A stretch of DNA of 64,000 nt from Elymus sibiricus (GCA_039707655.1 CM077665.1:447019531-447083530), one strand, 5' to 3'; shown: positions 36,901 to 52,400, counted from the first letter of the stretch. Made by a program: numbers and translations. Notes: generated by a model from the letters alone, not told the origin.

Positions 36901-38070
36901 TTCTCCAGTTTGTACACGAAGTGCATCCAGTTTTTCCCGAACTTTCTCAACTTTTTAGCACATGTTATGTGGGTTTAATTATGATACCATGCCAATTTTC
37001 AACCATTTCAGAGTTCATTTGCAGTGCTTTTCAATCTTAGGGTCATCTTAGCTCAAAATAAATCATGAAACGCATGAAAAATAGCAAATGAAGTCAGAAA
37101 AGGGTTAAAAGTGATGATGTGACTTTTAATGGTGCATATTGAATGCAGAAAAAGTCTTGAGTTAAAATATGTTTAAAAATATGAAATCCCTTTGTAATAG
37201 ACGAGTTTTCTTCCGAAACCCTGATACTTCGAAGGAGATTGTCCAGTTTGTACACGAAGTGCATCCAGTTTTTCCCGTAACCCTCTCAATTTTTTAGCAC
37301 ATGCTATGTGGGTGAAATTATGATACCATGCCAATTTTCAACCATTCCAGAGTTCATTTGCAGTGCTTTTCAATCTTAGGGTCATCTTAGCTCAAAATAA
37401 ATCATGAAATGCATGAAAAATAGCAAATGAAGTCCGAAAAGGGTTGAAAAGTGATGATGTGGCTTTGAATGGTGCATATTGAATGCAGAAAAAGTCTTGA
37501 GTTAAAATATGTTTAAAAAATGAAATCCCTTTTGTAATAGACGAGTTTTCGTCCGAAACCCTGATACTTCGAAGGAGATTGTCCAGTTTGTACACGAAGT
37601 GCATCCAGTTTTTCCCGTAACTTTCTCAACTTTTTAGCACATGCTATGTGGGTGAAATTATGATACCATGCCAATTATCAACCATTTCAGAGTTCATTTG
37701 CAGTGCTTTTCAATTTCAAGGTCATCTTAGCTCAAAATAAATCCTGAAATGCATGAAAAATAGCAAATGAAGTCAGAAAAGGGTTGAAAAGTGATGATGT
37801 GGCTTTGAATGGTGCATATTGAATGCAGAAAAAGTCTTGAGTTAAAATATGTTTAAAAAATAAAATCCTTTTGTAATAGACGAGTTTTCGTCCGAAACCC
37901 TGATACTTCGAAGGAGATTGTCCAGTTTGTACACGAAGTGCATCCAGTTTTTCCCGTAACCCTCTCACCTTTTTAGCACATGCTATGTGGGTGAAATTAT
38001 GATACCATGCCAATTTTCAACCATTTCAGAGTTCATTTGCAGTCCTTTTCAATCTCAGGGTCATCTTAGC
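30949..38070. repeat. HOR block with 2,374-bp seven-monomer unit (K L Q L D R Q)
   Basis: Two complete consecutive copies lie at 33323-35696 and 35697-38070. Markers at 2,374-bp offset are ACTTTGAAGG (33497, 35871), GAAAACGGTTG (34384, 36758), GTGACTTTTAATG (34745, 37119) and GTCCGAAAAGG (35058, 37432). The period is below 7 x 340 because K and L monomers are 339 bp. An earlier relative at 30949-33322 shares L Q L D but has two other monomers (32306 with AGAGGAG, 32644 with CTAAAC) where the later copies have R, so it is an eight-monomer version. Confidence 0.88.
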
Positions 38071-40447
38071 TCAAAATAAATCATGAAATGCATGAAAAAT
38101 AGCAAATGAAGTCAGAAAAGGGTTGAAAAGTGATGATGTGGCTTTGAATGGTGCATATTGAATGCAGAAAAAGTCTTGAGTTAAAATATGTTTAAAAAAT
38201 GAAATCCCTTTTGTAATAGACGAGTTTTCGTCCGAAACCCTAATACTTCGAAGGAGATTGTCCAGTTTGTACACGAAGTGCATCCAGTTTTTCCCGTAAC
38301 CCTCTCAACTTTTTAGCACATGCTATGTGGGTGAAATTATGATACCATGCCAATTTTCAACCATTTCAGAGTTCATTTGCAGTGCTTTTCAATCTTAGGG
38401 TCATCTTAGCTCAAAATAAATCATGAAATGCATGAAAAATAGCAAATGAAGTCAGAAAAGGCTTGAAAAGTGATGACGTGGCTTTGAATGGTGCATATTG
38501 AATGCAGAAAAAGTCTTGAGTTAAAATATGTTTAAAAATATGAAATCCCTTTGTAATAGACATGTTTTCGTCCGAAACCCTGATACTTCGAAGGAGATTG
38601 TCCAGTTTGTACACGAAGTGCATCCAGTTTTTCCCGTAACCCTCTCAATTTTTTAGCACATGCTATGTGGGTGAAATTATGATACCATGCCAATTTTCAA
38701 CCATTCCAGAGTTCATTTGCAGTGCTTTTCAATCTTAGGGTCATCTTAGCTCAAAATAAATCATGAAATGCATGAAAAATAGCAAATGAAGTTAGAAAAG
38801 GGTTAAAGTGATGATGTGACTTTTAATGGTGCATATTGAATGCAGAAAAAGTCTTGAGTTAAAATATGTTTAAAAATATGAAATCCCTTTGTAATAGACG
38901 AGTTTTCGTCCGAAACCCTGATACTTCGAAGGAGATTGTCCAATTTGTACACGAAGTGCATCCAGTTTTTCCCGTAACCCTCTCAATTTTTTAGCAAATG
39001 CTATGTGGGTGAAATTATGATACCATGCCAATTTTCAACCATTCCAGAGTTCATTTGCAGTGCTTTTCAATCTTAGGGTCATCTTAGCTCAAAATAAATC
39101 ATGAAATGCATGAAAAATAGCAAATGAAGTCCGAAAAGGGTTGAAAAGTGATGATGTGGCTTTGAATGGTGCATATTGAATGCAGAAAAAGTCTTGAGTT
39201 AAAATATGTTTAAAAAATGAAATCCCTTTTGTAATAGACGAGTTTTCGTCCGAAACCCTGATACTTCGAAGGAGATTGTCCAGTTTGTACACGAAGTGCA
39301 TCCAGTTTTTCCCGTAACTTTCTCAACTTTTTAGCACATGCTATGTGGGTGAAATTATGATACCATGCCAATTATCAACCATTTCAGAGTTCATTTGCAG
39401 TGCTTTTCAATTTCAAGGTCATCTTAGCTCAAAATAAATCCTGAAATGCATGAAAAATAGCAAATGAAGTCAGAAAAGGGTTGAAAAGTGATGATGTGGC
39501 TTTGAATGGTGCATATTGAATGCAGAAAAAGTCTTGAGTTAAAATATGTTTAAAAAATAAAATCCTTTTGTAATAGACGAGTTTTCGTCCGAAACCCTGA
39601 TACTTCGAAGGAGATTGTCCAGTTTGTACACGAAGTGCATCCAGTTTTTCCCGTAACCCTCTCACCTTTTTAGCACATGCTATGTGGGTGAAATTATGAT
39701 ACCATGCCAATTTTCAACCATTTCAGAGTTCATTTGCAGTCCTTTTCAATCTCAGGGTCATCTTAGCTCAAAATAAATCATGAAATGCATGAAAAATAGC
39801 AAATGAAGTCAGAAAAGGGTTGAAAAGTGATGATGTGGCTTTGAATGGTGCATATTGAATGCAGAAAAAGTCTTGAGTTAAAATATGTTTAAAAAATGAA
39901 ATCCCTTTTGTAATAGACGAGTTTTCGTCCGAAACCCTAATACTTCGAAGGAGATTGTCCAGTTTGTACACGAAGTGCATCCAGTTTTTCCCGTAACCCT
40001 CTCAACTTTTTAGCACATGCTATGTGGGTGAAATTATGATACCATGCCAATTTTCAACCATTTCAGAGTTCATTTGCAGTGCTTTTCAATCTTAGGGTCA
40101 TCTTAGCTCAAAATAAATCATGAAATGCATGAAAAATAGCAAATGAAGTCAGAAAAGGCTTGAAAAGTGATGACGTGGCTTTGAATGGTGCATATTGAAT
40201 GCAGAAAAAGTCTTGAGTTAAAATATGTTTAAAAATATGAAATCCCTTTGTAATAGACATGTTTTCGTCCGAAACCCTAATACTTCGAAGGAGATTGTCC
40301 AGTTTGTACACGAAGTGCATCCAGTTTTTCCCGTAACCCTCTCACCTTTTTAGCACATGCTATGTGGGTGAAATTATGATACCATGCTAATTTTCAACCA
40401 TTTCAGAGTTCATTTGCAGTCCTTTTCAATCTCAGGGTCATCTTAGC
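37392..40447. repeat. HOR block with 1,697-bp five-monomer unit (R Q I M D)
   Basis: R Q I M D runs at 37392, 37732, 38071, 38411 and 38751, then R Q I M at 39089, 39429, 39768 and 40108. The D monomer at 38751 has GAAGTTAGAAAAG and is 338 bp long. The M monomer at 40108 has CTAATAC and a CTCACC tail with ATGCTAATTTTC, unlike the first M, so it is already the junction type used by the next block. The same R Q I M series is embedded in the 14-mer to the right. Confidence 0.83.
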
Positions 40448-43400
40448 TCAAAATAAATCATGAAATGCATGAAAAATAGCAAATGAAGTCAGAAAAGGGT
40501 TGAAAAGTGATGATGTGGCTTTGAATGGTGCATATTGAATGCAGAAAAAGTCTTGAGTTAAAATATGTTTAAAAAAATGAAATCCCTTTGTAATAGACGA
40601 GTTTTCGTCCGAAACCCTGATACTTCGAAGGAGATTCTCCAGTTTGTACACGAAGTGCATCCAGTTTTTCCCGAACTTTCTCAACTTTTTAGCACATGTT
40701 ATGTGGGTTTAATTATGATACCATGCCAATTTTCAACCATTTCAGAGTTCATTTGCAGTGCTTTTCAATCTCAGGGTCATCTTAGCTCAAAATAAATCAT
40801 GAAATGCATGAAAAATAGCAAATGAAGTCAGAAAAGGGTTGAAAAGTGATGATGTGGCTTTGAATGGTGCATATTGAATGCAGAAAAAGTCTTGAGTTAA
40901 AATATGTTTAAAAAAATGAAATCCCTTTGTAATAGACGAGTTTTCGTCCGAAACCCTGATACTTCGAAGGTGATTGTCCAGTTTGTACACGAAGTGCATC
41001 CAGTTTTTCCCGAACTTTCTCAACTTTTTAGCACATGCTATGTGGGTTTAATTATGATACCATGCCAATTTTCAACCATTTCAGAGTTCATTTGCAGTGC
41101 TTTTCAATCTCAGGGTCATCTTAGCTCAAAATAAATCATGAAATGCATGAAAAATAGCAAATGAAGTCAGAAAAGGGTTGAAAAGTGTTGATGTGGCTTT
41201 GAATGGTGCATATTGAATGCAGAAAAAGTCTTGAGTTAAAATATGTTTAAAAAATGAAATCCCATTTGTAATAGACGAGTTTTCGTCCGAAACCCTGATA
41301 CTTCGAAGGAGATTGTCCAGTTTGTACACGAAGTGCATCCAGTTTTTCCCATAACCCTCTCAACTTTTTAGCACATGCTATGTGGGTGAAATTATGATAC
41401 CATGCCAATTTTCAACCATTTCATAGTTCATTTGCAGTGCTTTTCAATTTCAGGGTCATCTTAGCTCAAAATAAATCATGAAATGCATGAAAAATAGCAA
41501 ATGAAGTCAGAAAAGGGTTGAAAAGTGATGATGTGGCTTTGAATGGTGCATATTGAATGCAGAAAAAGTCTTGAGTTAAAATATGTTTAAAAAAATAAAA
41601 TCCTTTTGTAATAGACGAGTTTTCGTCCGAAACCCTGATACTTCGAAGGAGATTGTCCAGTTTGTACACGAAGTGCATCCAGTTTTTCCCGTAACCCTCT
41701 CACCTTTTTAGCACATGCTATGTGGGTGAAATTATGATACCATGCCAATTTTCAACCATTTCAGAGTTCATTTGCAGTGCTTTTCAATCTCAGGGTCATC
41801 TTAGCTCAAAATAAATCATGAAATGCATGAAAAATAGCAAATGAAGTCAGAAAAGGGTTGAAAAGTGATGATGTGGCTTTGAATGGTGCATATTGAATGC
41901 AGAAAAAGTCTTGAGTTAAAATATGTTTAAAATATGAAATCCCTTTTGTAATAGACGAGTTTTCGTCCGAAACCCTGATACTTCGAAGGAGATTGTCCAG
42001 TTTGTACACGAAGTGCATCCAGTTTTTCCCATAACCCTCTCAACTTTTTAGCACATGCTATGTGGGTGAAATTATGATACCATGCCAATTTACAACCATT
42101 TCAGAGTTCATTTGCAGTGATTTTCAATCTCAGGGTCATCTTAGCCCAAAATAAATCATGAAATGCATGAAAAATAGCAAATGAAGTCAGAAAATGGTTG
42201 AAAAGTGATGATGTGGCTTTGAATGGTGCATATTGAATGCAGAAAAAGTCTTGATTTAAAATATGTTTAAAAATATGAAATCCCCTTGTAATAGACATGT
42301 TTTCGTCCGAAACCCTAATACTTCGAAGGAGATTGTCCAGTTTCTACACGAAGTACATCCAGTTTTTCCCGTAACCCTCTCACCTTTTTAGCACATGCTA
42401 TGTGGGTGAAATTATGATACCATGCCAATTTTCAACCATTTCAGAGTTCATTTGCAGTCCTTTTCAATCTCAGGGTCATCTTAGCTCAAAATAAATCATG
42501 AAATGCATGAAAAATAGCAAATGAAGTCAGAAAAGGGTTGAAAAGTGATGATGTGGCTTTGAATGGTGCATATTGAATGCAGAAAAAGTCTTGAGTTAAA
42601 ATATGTTTAAAAAATGAAATCCCTTTTGTAATAGACGAGTTTTCGTCCGAAACCCTAATACTTCGAAGGAGATTGTCCAGTTTGTACACGAAGTGCATCC
42701 AGTTTTTCCCGTAACCCTCTCAACTTTTTAGCACATGCTATGTGGGTGAAATTATGATACCATGCCAATTTTCAACCATTTCAGAGTTCATTTGCAGTGC
42801 TTTTCAATCTTAGGGTCATCTTAGCTCAAAATAAATCATGAAATGCATGAAAAATAGCAAATGAAGTCAGAAAAGGCTTGAAAAGTGATGACGTGGCTTT
42901 GAATGGTGCATATTGAATGCAGAAAAAGTCTTGAGTTAAAATATGTTTAAAAATATGAAATCCCTTTGTAATAGACATGTTTTCGTCTGAAACCCTAATA
43001 CTTCGAAGGAGATTGTCCAGTTTGTACACGAAGTGCATCCAGTTTTTCCCGTAACCCTCTCACCTTTTTAGCACATGCTATGTGGGTGAAATTATGATAC
43101 CATGCTAATTTTCAACCATTTCAGAGTTCATTTGCAGTCCTTTTCAATCTCAGGGTCATCTTAGCTCAAAATAAATCATGAAATGCATGAAAAATAGCAA
43201 ATGAAGTCAGAAAAGGGTTGAAAAGTGATGATGTGGCTTTGAATGGTGCATATTGAATGCAGAAAAAGTCTTGAGTTAAAATATGTTTAAAAAAATGAAA
43301 TCCCTTTGTAATAGACGAGTTTTCGTCCGAAACCCTGATACTTCGAAGGAGATTCTCCAGTTTGTACACGAAGTGCATCCAGTTTTTCCCGAACTTTCTC

Positions 43401-46400
43401 AACTTTTTAGCACATGTTATGTGGGTTTAATTATGATACCATGCCAATTTTCAACCATTTCAGAGTTCATTTGCAGTGCTTTTCAATCTCAGGGTCATCT
43501 TAGCTCAAAATAAATCATGAAATGCATGAAAAATAGCAAATGAAGTCAGAAAAGGGTTGAAAAGTGATGATGTGGCTTTGAATGGTGCATATTGAATGCA
43601 GAAAAAGTCTTGAGTTAAAATATGTTTAAAAAAATGAAATCCCTTTGTAATAGACGAGTTTTCGTCCGAAACCCTGATACTTCGAAGGTGATTGTCCAGT
43701 TTGTACACGAAGTGCATCCAGTTTTTCCCGAACTTTCTCAACTTTTTAGCACATGCTATGTGGGTTTAATTATGATACCATGCCAATTTTCAACCATTTC
43801 AGAGTTCATTTGCAGTGCTTTTCAATCTCAGGGTCATCTTAGCTCAAAATAAATCATGAAATGCATGAAAAATAGCAAATGAAGTCAGAAAAGGGTTGAA
43901 AAGTGTTGATGTGGCTTTGAATGGTGCATATTGAATGCAGAAAAAGTCTTGAGTTAAAATATGTTTAAAAAATGAAATCCCATTTGTAATAGACGAGTTT
44001 TCGTCCGAAACCCTGATACTTCGAAGGAGATTGTCCAGTTTGTACACGAAGTGCATCCAGTTTTTCCCATAACCCTCTCAACTTTTTAGCACATGCTATG
44101 TGGGTGAAATTATGATACCATGCCAATTTTCAACCATTTCATAGTTCATTTGCAGTGCTTTTCAATTTCAGGGTCATCTTAGCTCAAAATAAATCATGAA
44201 ATGCATGAAAAATAGCAAATGAAGTCAGAAAAGGGTTGAAAAGTGATGATGTGGCTTTGAATGGTGCATATTGAATGCAGAAAATGTCTTGAGTTAAAAT
44301 ATGTTTAAAAAAATAAAATCCTTTTGTAATAGACGAGTTTTCGTCCGAAACCCTGATACTTCGAAGGAGATTGTCCAGTTTGTACACGAAGTGCATCCAG
44401 TTTTTCCCGTAACCCTCTCACCTTTTTAGCACATGCTATGTGGGTGAAATTATGATACCATGCCAATTTTCAACCATTTCAGAGTTCATTTGCAGTGCTT
44501 TTCAATCTCAGGGTCATCTTAGCTCAAAATAAATCATGAAATGCATGAAAAATAGCAAATGAAGTCAGAAAAGGGTTGAAAAGTGATGATGTGGCTTTGA
44601 ATGGTGCATATTGAATGCAGAAAAAGTCTTGAGTTAAAATATGTTTAAAATATGAAATCCCTTTTGTAATAGACGAGTTTTCGTCCGAAACCCTGATACT
44701 TCGAAGGAGATTGTCCAGTTTGTACACGAAGTGCATCCAGTTTTTCCCATAACCCTCTCAACTTTTTAGCACATGCTATGTGGGTGAAATTATGATACCA
44801 TGCCAATTTTCAACCATTTCATAGTTCATTTGCAGTGCTTTTCAATTTCAGGGTCATCTTAGCTCAAAATAAATCATGAAATGCATGAAAAATAGCAAAT
44901 GAAGTCAGAAAAGGGTTGAAAAGTGATGATGTGGCTTTGAATGGTGCATATTGAATGCAGAAAAAGTCTTGAGTTAAAATATGTTTAAAAAAATAAAATC
45001 CTTTTGTAATAGACGAGTTTTCGTCCGAAACCCTGATACTTCGAAGGAGATTGTCCAGTTTGTACACGAAGTGCATCCAGTTTTTCCCGTAACCCTCTCA
45101 CCTTTTTAGCACATGCTATGTGGGTGAAATTATGATACCATGCCAATTTTCAACCATTTCAGAGTTCATTTGCAGTGCTTTTCAATCTCAGGGTCATCTT
45201 AGCTCAAAATAAATCATGAAATGCATGAAAAATAGCAAATAAAGTCAGAAAAGGGTTGAAAAGTGATGATGTGGCTTTGAATGGTGCATATTGAATGCAG
45301 AAAAAGTCTTGAGTTAAAATATGTTTAAAATATGAAATCCCTTTTGTAATAGACGAGTTTTCGTCCGAAACCCTGATACTTCGAAGGAGATTGTCCAGTT
45401 TGTACACGAAGTGCATCCAGTTTTTCCCATAACCCTCTCAACTTTTTAGCACATGCTATGTGGGTGAAATTATGATACCATGCCAATTTACAACCATTTC
45501 AGAGTTTATTTGCAGTGATTTTCAATCTCAGGGTCATCTTAGCCCAAAATAAATCATGAAATGCATGAAAAATAGCAAATGAAGTCAGAAAATGGTTGAA
45601 AAGTGATGATGTGGCTTTGAATGGTGCATATTGAATGCAGAAAAAGTCTTGATTTAAAATATGTTTAAAAATATGAAATCCCCTTGTAATAGACATGTTT
45701 TCGTCCGAAACCCTAATACTTCGAAGGAGATTGTCCAGTTTCTACACGAAGTACATCCTGTTTTTCCCGTAACTTTCTCAACTTCTTAGGACATGCTATG
45801 TGGATGAAATTATGATAACATGCCAATTTTCAACCATTCCAAAGTTCATTTGCAGTCCTTTTCAATCTCAGTGTCATCTTAGCTCAAAATAAATCATGAA
45901 ATGCATGAAAAATAGCAAATGAAGTCAGAAAAGGGTTGAAAAGTGATGATGTGGCTTTGAATGGTGCATATTGAATGCAGAAAAAGTCTTGAGTTAAAAT
46001 ATGTTTAAAAATATGAAATCCCTTTGTAATAGACATGTTTTCGTCCGAAACCCTGATACTTCGAAGGAGATTGTCTAGTTTCTACACGAAGTACATCCAG
46101 TTTTTCCCGTAACCCTCTCAACTTCTTAGGACATGCTATGTGGGTGAAATTATGATACCATGCCAATTTTCAACCATTTCAGAGTTCATTTGCAGTGCTT
46201 TTCAATCTCAGGGTCATCTTAGCTCAAAATAAATCATGAAATGCATGAAAAATAGCAAATGAAGTCAGAAAAGGGTTGAAAAGTGATGATGTGGCTTTGA
46301 ATGGTGCATATTGAATGCAGAAAAAGTCTTGAGTTAAAATATGTTTAAAAAATGAAATCCCTTTTGTAATAGACGAGTTTTCGTCCGAAACCCTAATACT

Positions 46401-49400
46401 TCGAAGGAGATTGTCCAGTTTGTACACGAAGTGCATCCAGTTTTTCCCGTAACCCTCTCAACTTTTTAGCACATGCTATGTGGGTGAAATTATGATACCA
46501 TGCCAATTTTCAACCATTTCAGAGTTCATTTGCAGTGCTTTTCAATCTTAGGGTCATCTTAGCTCAAAATAAATCATGAAATGCATGAAAAATAGCAAAT
46601 GAAGTCAGAAAAGGCTTGAAAAGTGATGACGTGGCTTTGAATGGTGCATATTGAATGCAGAAAAAGTCTTGAGTTAAAATATGTTTAAAAATATGAAATC
46701 CCTTTGTAATAGACATGTTTTCGTCCGAAACCCTGATACTTCGAAGGAGATTGTCCAGTTTGTACACGAAGTGCATCCAGTTTTTCCCGTAACCCTCTCA
46801 ATTTTTTAGCACATGCTATGTGGGTGAAATTATGATACCATGCCAATTTTCAACCATTCCAGAGTTCATTTGCAGTGCTTTTCAATCTTAGGGTCATCTT
46901 AGCTCAAAATAAATCATGAAATGCATGAAAAATAGCAAATGAAGTTAGAAAAGGGTTAAAGTGATGATGTGACTTTTAATGGTGCATATTGAATGCAGAA
47001 AAAGTCTTGAGTTAAAATATGTTTAAAAATATGAAATCCCTTTGTAATAGACGAGTTTTCGTCCGAAACCCTGATACTTCGAAGGAGATTGTCCAGTTTG
47101 TACACGAAGTGCATCCAGTTTTTCCCGTAACCCTCTCAATTTTTTAGCACATGCTATGTGGGTGAAATTATGATACCATGCCAATTTTCAACCATTCCAG
47201 AGTTCATTTGCAGTGCTTTTCAATCTTAGGGTCATCTTAGCTCAAAATAAATCATGAAATGCATGAAAAATAGCAAATGAAGTCCGAAAAGGGTTGAAAA
47301 GTGATGATGTGGCTTTGAATGGTGCATATTGAATGCAGAAAAAGTCTTGAGTTAAAATATGTTTAAAAAATGAAATCCCTTTTGTAATAGACGAGTTTTC
47401 GTCCGAAACCCTGATACTTCGAAGGAGATTGTCCAGTTTGTACACGAAGTGCATCCAGTTTTTCCCGTAACTTTCTCAACTTTTTAGCACATGCTATGTG
47501 GGTGAAATTATGATACCATGCCAATTATCAACCATTTCAGAGTTCATTTGCAGTGCTTTTCAATTTCAAGGTCATCTTAGCTCAAAATAAATCCTGAAAT
47601 GCATGAAAAATAGCAAATGAAGTCAGAAAAGGGTTGAAAAGTGATGATGTGGCTTTGAATGGTGCATATTGAATGCAGAAAAAGTCTCGAGTTAAAATAT
47701 GTTTAAAAAATAAAATCCTTTTGTAATAGACGAGTTTTCGTCCGAAACCCTGATACTTCGAAGGAGATTGTCCAGTTTGTACACGAAGTGCATCCAGTTT
47801 TTCCCGTAACCCTCTCACCTTTTTAGCACATGCTATGTGGGTGAAATTATGATACCATGCCAATTTTCAACCATTTCAGAGTTCATTTGCAGTCCTTTTC
47901 AATCTCAGGGTCATCTTAGCTCAAAATAAATCATGAAATGCATGAAAAATAGCAAATGAAGTCAGAAAAGGGTTGAAAAGTGATGATGTGGCTTTGAATG
48001 GTGCATATTGAATGCAGAAAAAGTCTTGAGTTAAAATATGTTTAAAAAATGAAATCCCTTTTGTAATAGACGAGTTTTCGTCCGAAACCCTAATACTTCG
48101 AAGGAGATTGTCCAGTTTGTACACGAAGTGCATCCAGTTTTTCCCGTAACCCTCTCAACTTTTTAGCACATGCTATGTGGGTGAAATTATGATACCATGC
48201 CAATTTTCAACCATTTCAGAGTTCATTTGCAGTGCTTTTCAATCTTAGGGTCATCTTAGCTCAAAATAAATCATGAAATGCATGAAAAATAGCAAATGAA
48301 GTCAGAAAAGGCTTGAAAAGTGATGACGTGGCTTTGAATGGTGCATATTGAATGCAGAAAAAGTCTTGAGTTAAAATATGTTTAAAAATATGAAATCCCT
48401 TTGTAATAGACATGTTTTCGTCCGAAACCCTAATACTTCGAAGGAGATTGTCCAGTTTGTACACGAAGTGCATCCAGTTTTTCCCGTAACCCTCTCACCT
48501 TTTTAGCACATGCTATGTGGGTGAAATTATGATACCATGCTAATTTTCAACCATTTCAGAGTTCATTTGCAGTCCTTTTCAATCTCAGGGTCATCTTAGC
48601 TCAAAATAAATCATGAAATGCATGAAAAATAGCAAATGAAGTCAGAAAAGGGTTGAAAAGTGATGATGTGGCTTTGAATGGTGCATATTGAATGCAGAAA
48701 AAGTCTTGAGTTAAAATATGTTTAAAAAAATGAAATCCCTTTGTAATAGACGAGTTTTCGTCCGAAACCCTGATACTTCGAAGGAGATTCTCCAGTTTGT
48801 ACACGAAGTGCATCCAGTTTTTCCCGAACTTTCTCAACTTTTTAGCACATGTTATGTGGGTTTAATTATGATACCATGCCAATTTTCGACCATTTCAGAG
48901 TTCATTTGCAGTGCTTTTCAATCTCAGGGTCATCTTAGCTCAAAATAAATCATGAAATGCATGAAAAATAGCAAATGAAGTCAGAAAAGGGTTGAAAAGT
49001 GATGATGTGGCTTTGAATGGTGCATATTGAATGCAGAAAAAGTCTTGAGTTAAAATATGTTTAAAAAAATGAAATCCCTTTGTAATAGACGAGTTTTCGT
49101 CCGAAACCCTGATACTTCGAAGGTGATTGTCCAGTTTGTACACGAAGTGCATCCAGTTTTTCCCGAACTTTCTCAACTTTTTAGCACATGCTATGTGGGT
49201 TTAATTATGATACCATGCCAATTTTCAACCATTTCAGAGTTCATTTGCAGTGCTTTTCAATCTCAGGGTCATCTTAGCTCAAAATAAATCATGAAATGCA
49301 TGAAAAATAGCAAATGAAGTCAGAAAAGGGTTGAAAAGTGTTGATGTGGCTTTGAATGGTGCATATTGAATGCAGAAAAAGTCTTGAGTTAAAATATGTT

Positions 49401-52400
49401 TAAAAAATGAAATCCCATTTGTAATAGACGAGTTTTCGTCCGAAACCCTGATACTTCGAAGGAGATTGTCCAGTTTGTACACGAAGTGCATCCAGTTTTT
49501 CCCATAACCCTCTCAACTTTTTAGCACATGCTATGTGGGTGAAATTATGATACCATGCCAATTTTCAACCATTTCATAGTTCATTTGCAGTGCTTTTCAA
49601 TTTCAGGGTCATCTTAGCTCAAAATAAATCATGAAATGCATGAAAAATAGCAAATGAAGTCAGAAAAGGGTTGAAAAGTGATGATGTGGCTTTGAATGGT
49701 GCATATTGAATGCAGAAAAAGTCTTGAGTTAAAATATGTTTAAAAAAATAAAATCCTTTTGTAATAGACGAGTTTTCGTCCGAAACCCTGATACTTCGAA
49801 GGAGATTGTCCAGTTTGTACACGAAGTGCATCCAGTTTTTCCCGTAACCCTCTCACCTTTTTAGCACATGCTATGTGGGTGAAATTATGATACCATGCCA
49901 ATTTTCAACCATTTCAGAGTTCATTTGCAGTGCTTTTCAATCTCAGGGTCATCTTAGCTCAAAATAAATCATGAAATGCATGAAAAATAGCAAATGAAGT
50001 CAGAAAAGGGTTGAAAAGTGATGATGTGGCTTTGAATGGTGCATATTGAATGCAGAAAAAGTCTTGAGTTAAAATATGTTTAAAATATGAAATCCCTTTT
50101 GTAATAGACGAGTTTTCGTCCGAAACCCTGATACTTCGAAGGAGATTGTCCAGTTTGTACACGAAGTGCATCCAGTTTTTCCCATAACCCTCTCAACTTT
50201 TTAGCACATGCTATGTGGGTGAAATTATGATACCATGCCAATTTACAACCATTTCAGAGTTCATTTGCAGTGATTTTCAATCTCAGGGTCATCTTAGCCC
50301 AAAATAAATCATGAAATGCATGAAAAATAGCAAATGAAGTCAGAAAATGGTTGAAAAGTGATGATGTGGCTTTGAATGGTGCATATTGAATGCAGAAAAA
50401 GTCTTGATTTAAAATATGTTTAAAAATATGAAATCCCCTTGTAATAGACATGTTTTCGTCCGAAACCCTAATACTTCGAAGGAGATTGTCCAGTTTCTAC
50501 ACGAAGTACATCCTGTTTTTCCCGTAACTTTCTCAACTTCTTAGGACATGCTATGTGGATGAAATTATGATAACATGCCAATTTTCAACCATTCCAAAGT
50601 TCATTTGCAGTCCTTTTCAATCTCAGTGTCATCTTAGCTCAAAATAAATCATGAAATGCATGAAAAATAGCAAATGAAGTCAGAAAAGGGTTGAAAAGTG
50701 ATGATGTGGCTTTGAATGGTGCATATTGAATGCAGAAAAAGTCTTGAGTTAAAATATGTTTAAAAATATGAAATCCCTTTGTAATAGACATGTTTTCGTC
50801 CGAAACCCTGATACTTCGAAGGAGATTGTCCAGTTTCTACACGAAGTACATCCAGTTTTTCCCGTAACCCTCTCAACTTCTTAGGACATGCTATGTGGGT
50901 GAAATTATGATACCATGCCAATTTTCAACCATTTCAGAGTTCATTTGCAGTGCTTTTCAATCTCAGGGTCATCTTAGCTCAAAATAAATCATGAAATGCA
51001 TGAAAAATAGCAAATGAAGTCAGAAAAGGGTTGAAAAGTGATGATGTGGCTTTGAATGGTGCATATTGAATGCAGAAAAAGTCTTGAGTTAAAATATGTT
51101 TAAAAAATGAAATCCCTTTTGTAATAGACGAGTTTTCGTCCGAAACCCTAATACTTCGAAGGAGATTGTCCAGTTTGTACACGAAGTGCATCCAGTTTTT
51201 CCCGTAACCCTCTCAACTTTTTAGCACATGCTATGTGGGTGAAATTATGATACCATGCCAATTTTCAACCATTTCAGAGTTCATTTGCAGTGCTTTTCAA
51301 TCTTAGGGTCATCTTAGCTCAAAATAAATCATGAAATGCATGAAAAATAGCAAATGAAGTCAGAAAAGGCTTGAAAAGTGATGACGTGGCTTTGAATGGT
51401 GCATATTGAATGCAGAAAAAGTCTTGAGTTAAAATATGTTTAAAAATATGAAATCCCTTTGTAATAGACATGTTTTCGTCCGGAACCCTGATACTTCGAA
51501 GGAGATTGTCCAGTTTGTACACGAAGTGCATCCAGTTTTTCCCGTAACCCTCTCAATTTTTTAGCACATGCTATGTGGGTGAAATTATGATACCATGCCA
51601 ATTTTCAACCATTCCAGAGTTCATTTGCAGTGCTTTTCAATCTTAGGGTCATCTTAGCTCAAAATAAATCATGAAATGCATGAAAAATAGCAAATGAAGT
51701 TAGAAAAGGGTTAAAGTGATGATGTGACTTTTAATGGTGCATATTGAATGCAGAAAAAGTCTTGAGTTAAAATATGTTTAAAAATATGAAATCCCTTTGT
51801 AATAGACGAGTTTTCGTCCGAAACCCTGATACTTCGAAGGAGATTGTCCAGTTTGTACACGAAGTGCATCCAGTTTTTCCCGTAACCCTCTCAATTTTTT
51901 AGCACATGCTATGTGGGTGAAATTATGATACCATGCCAATTTTCAACCATTCCAGAGTTCATTTGCAGTGCTTTTCAATCTTAGGGTCATCTTAGCTCAA
52001 AATAAATCATGAAATGCATGAAAAATAGCAAATGAAGTCCGAAAAGGGTTGAAAAGTGATGATGTGGCTTTGAATGGTGCATATTGAATGCAGAAAAAGT
52101 CTTGAGTTAAAATATGTTTAAAAAATGAAATCCCTTTTGTAATAGACGAGTTTTCGTCCGAAACCCTAATACTTCGAAGGAGATTGTCCAGTTTGTACAC
52201 GAAGTGCATCCAGTTTTTCCCGTAACTTTCTCAACTTTTTAGCACATGCTATGTGGGTGAAATTATGATACCATGCCAATTATCAACCATTTCAGAGTTC
52301 ATTTGCAGTGCTTTTCAATTTCAAGGTCATCTTAGCTCAAAATAAATCCTGAAATGCATGAAAAATAGCAAATGAAGTCAGAAAAGGGTTGAAAAGTGAT

